A stretch of DNA of 51,964 nt from an uncultured Mycoplasmatota bacterium (GTDB lineage Bacteria > Bacillota_I > Bacilli_A > RF39 > UBA660): contig CANPPW010000007.1 of NCBI GenBank assembly GCA_947576095.1, positions 1-51,964 on the forward strand. Reading direction: 5' to 3'. This document shows positions 1 through 6,320 of this stretch, in pieces. The translations under genes were made by a program, and so were the position numbers. The first letter of the stretch is position 1. Each line of letters starts with the position of its first letter. Below the pieces are notes generated by a model, which did no database searches, had not been told where the DNA came from, and saw nothing but the letters and a program-made list of their open reading frames with translations.

Positions 1-243
1 TGATTCACTTTTTTTATATAGAAATGTTTCACATCTATTGTAACTCTACATTTTTTAAGATATTCCAAGCATAAATTTGTACAATATCATTTTCCATATA
101 AATTTTTCCACCTACTAATCATATATTTAAAAAAATACAAGGTACTCCATATATCATAGTATATCATATTTGATTAATGTTGGGTGTAAAATTTGATATA
201 CTTTTATGAACAAAAAAATATATTTCTAATTTAAAATCTATTT
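1..243. other. AT-rich stretch with no recognisable gene
   Basis: Very AT-rich sequence with frequent stops on both strands. I see no ORF with a ribosome binding site, no clear hairpin terminator and no RNA gene. It lies next to gene remnants and is probably decayed island DNA. Confidence 0.5.
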
Positions 244-483
244 TTATTTATTCCTAAACTGATATTTTTTATCAATTGACACATCTATCATTTTACTATT
301 TTGGGAACTCCTATCATTACCTTCTACTTCATAAATTTCAGAAATCCCAAAACTATAATTATTTTTTTGAATATTATAAAAATCTCTTAACATTTTTAAT
401 TCTTTTACTGTTAAATCATTTCTATGATAATAGGTCTTATAAAAAAAAGTATCTGCACCTTCCAGTGCAGATTTAAGGGGCGG
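244..483 (-). pseudogene. C-terminal remnant of an unrecognised gene
   Basis: A minus-strand frame stays open for 79 codons, from just after an in-frame TAA (484-486) to a TAA at 244-246. It reads like real protein (internal segments VKELKMLRDFYN and GISEIYEVEG) but has no convincing start or ribosome binding site. I infer the 3' end of a gene whose 5' part is gone. A plus-strand ORF over the same bases (276-476) is only its shadow. The family was not recognised. Confidence 0.4.
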
Positions 484-664
484 TTAGAGTATCTTTTATA
501 CCACTAATTAATATGACTGTTATCTCTCTACTAAAGTAATTCCTAAATTGTTATTTTGCCAAATCTTATTTATAATCCAAAATAGTAAAACCTAATTAAT
601 ATAAATTACATGAAAATGAATAATTACATTTTAGAATTTACTTTTTCTTTAACTTGTTCTATCA
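484..664. other. Intergenic region without a recognisable gene
   Basis: AT-rich. It includes a 14-codon minus-strand mini-ORF (624-668, MMIEQVKEK...) whose ATG overlaps the TGA of the 116-aa gene and follows an AAGGAG within that gene. This may be the coupled start of a further gene that was lost by truncation. Nothing else is supported. Confidence 0.3.
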
Positions 665-1015
665 TCATCTAATCTCCTTAAAGCCATTTGGACTCCATAA
701 CCAAAGTGGTGTATGAATATCAATAGGTTTGTATTTTGTATTTTTCAACAATTGTTGCCACTTATCTATAACGATTTGTTGTACATTGCTCGAATTAAAC
801 TCATTATCTGTAATTAAACCCAATTTGTGTGTTGCTTTGCACACATGAGTATCCGAAGCAACGGTTAAATTTTCAATATCCTTATACGATTGTGCTTTTA
901 AAATACTTTTAGGAGTATATTTTTTGTCCAGCCAGCACTGAAAACTTACTCCCGCAAGGTTTTCTATTATGGGAAAACCCATGCCCTGTTTATTTTTAAG
1001 TAAGTCTAGTAGCAT
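665..1015 (-). CDS. HhH-GPD / endonuclease III-like fragment, probably truncated
   Basis: A 116-aa product. The only recognisable motif is SDTHVCKATHKLGLI (about residues 54-68), which matches the D-T-H-V...LGL stretch holding the catalytic Asp in HhH-GPD base-excision glycosylases. The helix-hairpin-helix that normally comes before it is missing, and the protein is about half the usual length. The ATG directly follows an in-frame TAA and has no clear Shine-Dalgarno sequence, so I infer loss of the N-terminal half. It lies 20 bp downstream of a two-TM protein gene in the decayed island. The family call is moderate; an unrelated small protein is possible. Confidence 0.4.
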   Translation of the reverse strand: MLLDLLKNKQGMGFPIIENLAGVSFQCWLDKKYTPKSILKAQSYKDIENLTVASDTHVCKATHKLGLITDNEFNSSNVQQIVIDKWQQLLKNTKYKPIDIHTPLWLWSPNGFKEIR

Positions 1016-1035
1016 TTATTTTTATTTCTAACTCT

Positions 1036-1719
1036 TTAATTTTTTTTTAAAACTTTTGAATTTAACTCCATAATAGAATTATCCATTTGCTTAAATTGTT
1101 CTCTAATTTTTTTACCTGACAAAGTAGAAATATCTATTTTTATTACTTGATCTCTTAATTCTGAATTTATTTTTTCACGTTCAATCGAATCATAGTTAAA
1201 CTCTTTTTTAAAAAATTTATAGGCATTAAAAGGTAGAATTTCATTAAATTGGCTTTGACTAATAGAAACACTTATATCATTTCCTAAACATAGCAAATCA
1301 TAAACTCGATTATATAATTCTTCTTCAGATGAAAAATCACTATTCCTAAAAAAATAAAGTCTTTTACTATCTTCAAAAAATTTTAAACATTGATTATGAA
1401 TATCATAAAGCCATACTTTTTTACTATTTGTTATATATAATGATATTTCTTTGATTGTAGATATTAGTGAAATAACTAAACCTGTTATCAATCCAGCAAA
1501 CACATTAGAACATATAGAAAAAATTAAATTATCATTTTTATAATAAATTGATACTATCAAAAATATAAAAGAAAGAATTAATATGATAAATAAAATCCAA
1601 ATATGAGGAAGTTTAAAATAAATTCGTAAAAATCTTCCAATTTTCTTTTTCATAGAATCGAATATTAGTTTATTATATTTAACAACTTTTGCTTTTTTCT
1701 TATCTTCTAAATAAGTCAT
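1036..1719 (-). CDS. Hypothetical protein with two N-terminal membrane helices
   Basis: 227 aa. A basic N-terminus (residues 1-36) is followed by two hydrophobic helices at about 38-59 and 65-88, then a soluble, charged C-terminal domain of about 140 residues that I do not recognise. The start is supported by AAGGAG eight bases before the ATG. Upstream lie a possible minus-strand promoter (TTGTCA at 1778-1783, weak -10) and a perfect inverted repeat at 1756-1770. The -35 region overlaps that of a plus-strand small-RNA promoter pointing the other way. The general layout (two TM plus cytosolic domain) occurs in several island-borne effector families, but no function can be assigned. Confidence 0.6.
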   Translation of the reverse strand: MTYLEDKKKAKVVKYNKLIFDSMKKKIGRFLRIYFKLPHIWILFIILILSFIFLIVSIYYKNDNLIFSICSNVFAGLITGLVISLISTIKEISLYITNSKKVWLYDIHNQCLKFFEDSKRLYFFRNSDFSSEEELYNRVYDLLCLGNDISVSISQSQFNEILPFNAYKFFKKEFNYDSIEREKINSELRDQVIKIDISTLSGKKIREQFKQMDNSIMELNSKVLKKN

Positions 1720-1755
1720 TATTTCACTCCTTGCTTTTGGTATTTTAAATTTTTA

Positions 1756-1770
1756 TGTATTGTTAATACA
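1756..1770. promoter_or_regulatory. Inverted repeat, candidate operator
   Basis: Perfect repeat TGTATT-GTT-AATACA between the divergent promoters of the 227-aa gene (minus) and the candidate small RNA (plus). Its position just upstream of the plus-strand -35 fits a repressor site, but no regulator is visible. Confidence 0.35.
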
Positions 1771-1776
1771 CTGTTA

Positions 1777-1805
1777 TTGACAAACATTAATTTATTTACT
1801 ATATT
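1777..1805 (+). promoter_or_regulatory. Sigma-A promoter for the small RNA at 1811
   Basis: Perfect -35 TTGACA (1777-1782), 17-bp spacer, -10 TATATT (1800-1805). No plus-strand coding gene follows. A terminator ends about 85 bases downstream, so the product is probably a short RNA. Confidence 0.6.
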
Positions 1806-1810
1806 AAATA

Positions 1811-1890
1811 TGTAAAAGCAATTAGGTTTGCTTGGGATTCGTGGTATCACGGATGGTAGAAACTGAGAATAATCTCAGTTTTTATTTTTT
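1811..1890 (+). ncRNA. Candidate small RNA with three hairpins
   Basis: A consensus promoter is followed by about 75-80 bases that fold into three hairpins. The first is AAGCAA/TTGCTT (1816-1821/1828-1833), the second TTCGTG/CACGGA (1838-1843/1848-1853), and the third an intrinsic terminator AAACTGAGA/TCTCAGTTT (1860-1868/1873-1881) with a T-rich tail. There is no start codon with a ribosome binding site. The 3' end is antisense to the last codons of the ORF6N gene. It matches no RNA family I know. Confidence 0.45.
1860..1890 (+). terminator. Rho-independent terminator
   Basis: 9-bp stem, 4-base loop, then TTTTTATTTTTT on the plus strand. The minus strand has no T-tract after the hairpin, so it acts in the plus direction. 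Confidence 0.7.
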
Positions 1891-2700
1891 ACTTATTATT
1901 TTATCAACTTTATTTTTAAGTGCATCACATACTTCTTTATCTTCTAGAATATTAATACTAAAAGTTCTATTACCAGCATGATTTATGGATGCTCCACAAT
2001 GATAAATCTCGTTATTATCAATTATAAAATAACGATCATGAAATGCGTTACTATATTTAATAGTTAAATTATTATACTGATTATTATATTTTTTAATATC
2101 CATATTCGTAAGTAATCCATTTTGTTTTGTGATAACTATAACATTTACACTTAATTTCTTTATCATATCTAAAGTGGTAGTATCTGCATAACCATCAACA
2201 ATTATTAACTCTTTTTTTGCTTTTCTAAATATTTCACTTATTTTAGAATAAGCATCATATATTTGACCTTCAAAAAATAAATGATTACTTTTTTCTTTGA
2301 ATTTTGATAATGTTTCTTCTAGTAAATCTATTCTTTTTGAATCTTTTAATACTAATTCATTTATATATGTTTGCTCTAATAAAGTTTTAGATATATACCT
2401 CTTCATTATTACAAAGGCACGCATAATATCTATACTAACTGAAGATGCAACACCTGTTCTAAGAACACTTGCAAGCATAGCAACACCTTGTTCAGTGAAA
2501 ACATATGGCAATTTTCTAACACCACCATATTCATTTAAACTTGAAGTCCCAAATTGGGACTTCAAGTTTAAATATTCTTCTTTTGTTAATTGAAAATAAA
2601 AATCTTCTGGAAATCTATCTAAATGGCGATTAACTGCTTGATTTATGGTTTTAGTCCCATTAGCACATTCATAAAGTCTTGCTAAATCAGAATCAAGCAT
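1882..2700 (-). CDS. ORF6N-domain protein with PLD-like C-terminus; normal 5' end lost
   Basis: 272 aa from the first ATG. Residues 1-105 are an ORF6N (phage KilA/Ant-type DNA-binding) domain: MLDSDLARLY, RFPEDFYFQLT and FTEQGVAML. The C-terminal part holds an HKD-like stretch (FHDRYFIIDNNEIY, then GASINHAG) as in phospholipase D-like nucleases. Family members usually begin about 20 residues earlier, and that coding sequence is present in frame upstream (TERVENLIYEVRGVQV, to about 2755). It runs into a TAG at 2770-2772 with no start codon, and the ATG at 2700 lacks a good ribosome binding site. I infer a 5'-truncated, probably inactive gene joined to a 2-hydroxyacid dehydrogenase remnant. A 41-bp palindrome lies inside it. 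Confidence 0.7.
   Translation of the reverse strand: MLDSDLARLYECANGTKTINQAVNRHLDRFPEDFYFQLTKEEYLNLKSQFGTSSLNEYGGVRKLPYVFTEQGVAMLASVLRTGVASSVSIDIMRAFVIMKRYISKTLLEQTYINELVLKDSKRIDLLEETLSKFKEKSNHLFFEGQIYDAYSKISEIFRKAKKELIIVDGYADTTTLDMIKKLSVNVIVITKQNGLLTNMDIKKYNNQYNNLTIKYSNAFHDRYFIIDNNEIYHCGASINHAGNRTFSINILEDKEVCDALKNKVDKIISKK
2533..2573. repeat. Perfect 41-bp palindrome inside the ORF6N gene
   Basis: Two 20-base arms (2533-2552 and 2554-2573) are exact reverse complements around a single central base at 2553. They encode LNLKSQFGTSSLN of the ORF6N domain. The length is far above chance for coding DNA. It could form a cruciform or mRNA hairpin, or mark a recombination or regulatory site. Confidence 0.85.
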
Positions 2701-2756
2701 AACTTGTACACCACGAACTTCATAAATTAAATTTTCTACCCTTTCAGTTTTATTTT

Positions 2757-3024
2757 CTTTTACAATAATCTAAATCAATCCAATCGAATGCTGTTGTGGA
2801 TAAACACCCTTTATATTCTTAATTTTACTTAAATGATTAGCATTAATATCCCAATTATACCAATCTGGATCTACTACTAATATTTTCTCTTCTTCATCTG
2901 TTAAATATGGTGCTTTATCTAAATCAAAAGTATCTTCTAAAAAGATAATCTCTCCAACTTGACTTAATTATTGAATTTGTTTTTCTGTAAAACTATTTTT
3001 TGTATATGTTATATATAATTTCAT
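2757..3024 (-). pseudogene. Broken D-2-hydroxyacid dehydrogenase (N-terminal part only)
   Basis: From an ATG overlapping the TGA of the PTPS-like gene, the minus strand reads MKLYITYTKNSFTEKQIQ, then TAA (2968-2970) where homologues typically have Lys. The same frame then continues as LSQVGEIIFLEDTFDLD...SKIKNIKGV. After a -1-type frameshift near 2800 the next frame gives CLSTTAFDWIDLDYCK, a typical N-terminal stretch of NAD-dependent 2-hydroxyacid dehydrogenases. Homology stops near 2757, where ORF6N sequence begins; the NAD-binding and catalytic parts are absent. So there is a nonsense mutation, a frameshift and a deletion. It was the last gene of the ATGA-coupled operon upstream. Confidence 0.7.
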
Positions 3025-3353
3025 TTTATTTCCGCCATCAATATTTCAGCATATTTATCTGAACCTTCCCAAACTATAACTGAATATAGATTATTTATAT
3101 CTTTTAATTCATTAATAATATAGATTGCTATGTTTTCTACTGTAGCTCTAGTTCCAATTACATCATCTATATAAGTTTTATCCAATTTACTTATGACAGA
3201 ATCAATTTTAGGATTAATTTCATGAAAATCTAAATTACCAACCATATTGTTAATTAATTTATCCATAAAATTAATTTCAATTTTAAATGTATGCCCATGA
3301 ATATGTTTTCCGTGAGCAGAATCAATATTTCTAATTACGCAAAGTCTTGCCAT
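3021..3353 (-). CDS. 6-pyruvoyl-tetrahydropterin synthase / QueD-like protein
   Basis: 110 aa, slightly short for the T-fold PTPS/QueD family (about 120). The zinc ligands are visible: SAH (residues 12-14) and HIHGH (18-22). The later family features GNLDFHEINPKIDSVISKLD and ATVENIAIYIINEL, then a WEGS near the end where Glu is typical, are also present. The catalytic Cys usually placed a few residues before HGH is missing (GKHIHGH), so the usual QueD or PTPS chemistry may be altered. The gene is 2 bp after the alpha/beta hydrolase and overlaps the next (broken) dehydrogenase as ATGA. No queC/queE/queF neighbours are present, so a role in queuosine synthesis is not supported. Confidence 0.75.
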   Translation of the reverse strand: MARLCVIRNIDSAHGKHIHGHTFKIEINFMDKLINNMVGNLDFHEINPKIDSVISKLDKTYIDDVIGTRATVENIAIYIINELKDINNLYSVIVWEGSDKYAEILMAEIK

Positions 3354-3355
3354 CC

Positions 3356-3943
3356 TTATTCTCCCCTCATTTTTAACATTTCCAATGTTTTTACATATAT
3401 TTCAGATAACTCATTTACTCCATCTTCATCACTTATATGTCCTTTATTACTTACTATAATAGTTTTTGCATTTAATAATTCTTCAAATCTTTCTTTTTGT
3501 TCTAAAGATACAAAATAATCATTATCTGAAAAAATACAGTTAATATTATCAGTAATACTTTTAATTTTATCAAAATTTATTTCTGTATGAATCCATGGGT
3601 AAGCTGTATTATATGAATCTTCATCTTCTATTGCTTTAGGAAGTAAATCTAACCATGGAGCAACAAATAGAATACCACCTATTTTATCAATATTTTTTGT
3701 TTCTAAATATCTTAATATTGTTTGACATCCAATACTATGTCCAACGAAATAAGTACTTTCATCTAAAATATCTACTTGTTTATCCAATTCAGATACCCAT
3801 TCTTCTATCTTAGGATTTTCAATATTAGGCATATTAAATCTTATTACTTTATTATTCTCATCACTGATTTTTTCATCTAACCATGGATACCATCCATCAT
3901 CTTTTGTTCCATCCCAACAATGAACCATAAAAATTTTATTCAT
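3356..3943 (-). CDS. RBBP9/YdeN-family alpha/beta hydrolase
   Basis: 195 aa, the usual size for the RBBP9/YdeN serine-hydrolase family. The N-terminus MNKIFMVHCWDGTKDDGWYP is typical. The nucleophile elbow is GHSIGC (Ser about residue 70), with an acid near SDNDYFV and a His in NKGHIS, so the triad looks intact. The gene overlaps the upstream oxidoreductase by 8 bases and is 2 bases from the PTPS-like gene, so translation is probably coupled. The substrate is unknown; the context suggests hydrolysis of an ester or lactone intermediate made by neighbouring oxidoreductases (inference). Confidence 0.8.
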   Translation of the reverse strand: MNKIFMVHCWDGTKDDGWYPWLDEKISDENNKVIRFNMPNIENPKIEEWVSELDKQVDILDESTYFVGHSIGCQTILRYLETKNIDKIGGILFVAPWLDLLPKAIEDEDSYNTAYPWIHTEINFDKIKSITDNINCIFSDNDYFVSLEQKERFEELLNAKTIIVSNKGHISDEDGVNELSEIYVKTLEMLKMRGE

Positions 3944-4898
3944 GAGTATCCTCCTTTAAAATCGTATCAATTAATTCCATAGTTGCAACATTTTCCGAAT
4001 CATAATTATCATTATTAACAAATTCATCCATTTCACCAATGTAACCATGTAAGTATAAATCTTGTAATCCACCTGATGCACTTGTTAAATAAGGTTTTAT
4101 TACATTTTCTTCTTCATCTATTGTTTGCCAACGATTGCTTATTGTAATATTTTGATCTAAGTGATAATGGATTTCTCTTACACTATCATTATAAACATAT
4201 CCATTTTCACCAGTTATTGTAATTCTTTCCCTTTTGCCTTTCCATGAAGTTAATCCTACAAAATTAATATTTCCAATAACACCATTTTTAAATTTTATCA
4301 GTGACATTAAACTAACATTATTATCAATAGAATTAGAGTAAGTTTTCACTTCTTCTACTTCACCAAATAACCATAGCAAAATATTAATAAAATGAATTCC
4401 GCCTTTTTTAAGAAAAATTTCATTTGTCCATCCTGCTCTACCAGATGTAATATAAAACTCTGCATTAAATTGTTTTACTTTACCAAATTCAGGCTTATTT
4501 ATTATTTCTTTCATTTTTTGATAACAAGGACTATATCTTTTCATGAACCCAACCATAACTTTACAATTATTTTTTTCAGCAAGTTCTTCAAGTTCTTTAG
4601 CTTCGTTTACATTCATCCCCATTGGCTTTTCAACAAAAAGTTTTTCTATACCAAAGCTTAGACAATACTTTGCTATTTCATATTGCTTTTCTGCTGTCTT
4701 GCATAATACTACTATTTCAGGCTTTTCACTTTCCAACATACTTTTATAATTAGAATAACTTTTTATTCCATCAAAAGTATCTTCATCTTTTAAATATTCA
4801 CTAGCAATTGCAGATATCGATACACCTATCTCTTTTAAAGAAGGAATAATATTCTGAGTTGTATGAACTCCATTACCAATTACACATATTTTTTTCAT
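3936..4898 (-). CDS. Gfo/Idh/MocA-family NAD(P)-dependent oxidoreductase
   Basis: 320 aa, normal for the family. An N-terminal Rossmann fold begins KKICVIGNGVHTTQN, and the signature EKPMG lies near residue 90. The C-terminal alpha/beta domain carries the substrate-site region GRAGWTN and GGIHFINILLWLFGEV, where the His is likely catalytic. Family members oxidise or reduce sugars, inositols, biliverdin and similar compounds, so the substrate cannot be told from sequence. The ATG overlaps the stop of the 309-aa gene (ATGA), and the end overlaps the hydrolase by 8 bases: a compact cassette. Confidence 0.82.
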   Translation of the reverse strand: MKKICVIGNGVHTTQNIIPSLKEIGVSISAIASEYLKDEDTFDGIKSYSNYKSMLESEKPEIVVLCKTAEKQYEIAKYCLSFGIEKLFVEKPMGMNVNEAKELEELAEKNNCKVMVGFMKRYSPCYQKMKEIINKPEFGKVKQFNAEFYITSGRAGWTNEIFLKKGGIHFINILLWLFGEVEEVKTYSNSIDNNVSLMSLIKFKNGVIGNINFVGLTSWKGKRERITITGENGYVYNDSVREIHYHLDQNITISNRWQTIDEEENVIKPYLTSASGGLQDLYLHGYIGEMDEFVNNDNYDSENVATMELIDTILKEDTHE

Positions 4899-5824
4899 TC
4901 TTTATCATCTCTCTTTCTTATATTTTGTAATTGTTTTTCTAAATCTTTTATTCTATTTTTTTCTTCATCCATCTCCATTTTTTTAGTTAGTATCTCTTCA
5001 ATTCCCATTTTAAGTACTAAAAACATGTTACTACATTCTTCTTCTGTTAAATTATGCACTCCGTCACTTATTTTAGTATAAATAGTGTTAAAACCCTGAT
5101 TAAACATTATAGAAGGTAAATATGGTTTTAAAATTTTAATTTTATCTTCCATTCTTTCTTTTTTGAAAGTATCAAAATCTATTTGTATATTTTCAATATT
5201 TTCTTTAAATACATCTATTAAAGTTTTTTCAAATATTCGTCGTAAATAAATTAACGCACCTATATAAGTACTAAAACTATATAAAGAACAAGCACTTTTG
5301 TAATATTCAGCATACTCTTTTCCAAGTATCTTTAAAAATTTCTTGTTATTAATGTTTTCATTCAAGTCATAAATGGAGGGATTTTGTCCTATCTTCATTA
5401 TTGTTTCATTATCTATTTTCATAAAGTGAATAATCATTTTATGTTGGCAGTCTGCCATTGCATGAAAAGTAAAGAAATCAATCGTTAGAAATACACTTTC
5501 CAAACTGTCATGTGGTATATATGTAGAACTAGTTGTTAAAGATCCTGGAGAACATTCTGCAAGCAAACTATTCATTGCTATAGCCGAATTATTGAAGGAA
5601 AATATTCTACGTGAATTACATTCTTTACAATAGCATTCTATTCTAATATCATTACATGGAAAAAAATTATACGCTTTCATTTTTTTATCTATATGTATCT
5701 TTTTATATAAAGGTTCTAACAACATTTTTTCCGTTATAAAATCATTTTTAGCAATACTAGGGTCAAAATCATGTTTCTTTTTAAATTCCATTTCACTATA
5801 ATTATAACTTTCTTTTAAATTCAT
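4895..5824 (-). CDS. Unknown protein: Cys-rich N-terminal domain, HEPN-like C-terminal domain
   Basis: 309 aa. The N-terminal half contains CYCKEC (about residues 65-70) and a later DCQHKM, possibly a zinc-ribbon-like fold. The C-terminal half is helical and includes SDGVHNLTEEEC followed by a helix, a pattern I associate with HEPN/DUF4145-like C-termini, and then a charged coiled coil (about residues 283-305). I do not recognise a named family. AAGGAG lies five bases before the ATG. The stop overlaps the ATG of the oxidoreductase (ATGA), which ties an apparently non-metabolic protein to the metabolic cassette. A truncated reading frame precedes it. Confidence 0.6.
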   Translation of the reverse strand: MNLKESYNYSEMEFKKKHDFDPSIAKNDFITEKMLLEPLYKKIHIDKKMKAYNFFPCNDIRIECYCKECNSRRIFSFNNSAIAMNSLLAECSPGSLTTSSTYIPHDSLESVFLTIDFFTFHAMADCQHKMIIHFMKIDNETIMKIGQNPSIYDLNENINNKKFLKILGKEYAEYYKSACSLYSFSTYIGALIYLRRIFEKTLIDVFKENIENIQIDFDTFKKERMEDKIKILKPYLPSIMFNQGFNTIYTKISDGVHNLTEEECSNMFLVLKMGIEEILTKKMEMDEEKNRIKDLEKQLQNIRKRDDKE

Positions 5825-5840
5825 TATTTTTCATCTCCTT

Positions 5841-6182
5841 CTATAAGTCCTTTGGTAATTTACCATAATCATATTTTTTAGCAACATCTTCTAAATCTTT
5901 TAACGATTCTTTAATATCCTCTATTGCTTGATCTAATGTATAATTTAACCCTCTATTATCTCTTATCAGTTCTAATTTATATGCTACTCTATCTAAGTTT
6001 TCCATTACATGTCTAGTTATTTCCCTTTTATTACTATCCCAATCTAAAATATCGTATTTAAAAACTCTTGCTTCTTTAATAATATTTTTTAAATCTCTAG
6101 AAGATTTATTTTTAAATTCATCATTGGAAAACCAATTTGTTAAAGCATCATATCCTGCTGCTTTTAATAATTGCTCTAAAGA
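5841..6182 (-). pseudogene. 5'-truncated remnant of the first gene of the cassette
   Basis: The minus-strand frame is open for about 113 codons, from just after an in-frame TAA near 6183 to a TAG at 5841-5843. It contains convincing protein (LLKAAGYDALTNWFSNDEF, ITRHVMENLDRVAYKLELI, KKYDYGKLPKDL). The only internal ATG is deep in the frame (about 6009) without a clear ribosome binding site. Homology appears cut at about 6180, where plus-strand mobile-element sequence begins. I infer that an insertion or deletion removed the 5' end and probably the operon promoter. The family is unknown. Confidence 0.5.
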
Positions 6183-6316
6183 TTAAAAGAAACATTAGAG
6201 AGAAACTAACCAAACAAGGCTATATGGTTCCAAAGCATGTAGTACCTATGAAAGAAGTTGTAGATTATTTAGATATTAATATTAATTATTTAGAATCTAG
6301 AATTAAGAAAGGATAG
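6182..6316 (+). pseudogene. 3' end of a small DNA-binding-type mobile-element gene
   Basis: The plus-strand frame reads IKRNIREKLTKQGYMVPKHV, then a helical MKEVVDYLDININ...ESRIKKG and TAG at 6314-6316, four bases before the ATG of the chimeric recombinase. It looks like the C-terminus of a small gene normally placed just upstream of a RepA-like ATPase in integrative elements. The 5' part is missing. The identification is an inference from position and composition. Confidence 0.4.
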
Positions 6317-6320
6317 CGAT

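Noticed and set aside
276-476. Plus-strand 66-aa ORF
   Set aside because: No ribosome binding site, low-complexity Phe/Tyr/Leu-rich product, and it mirrors a better minus-strand coding remnant (244-483).
1811-1890. Antitoxin RNA of a Fst/par-type type I module
   Set aside because: No converging small toxin mRNA reads into the shared terminator; the opposite strand there is the ORF6N gene.
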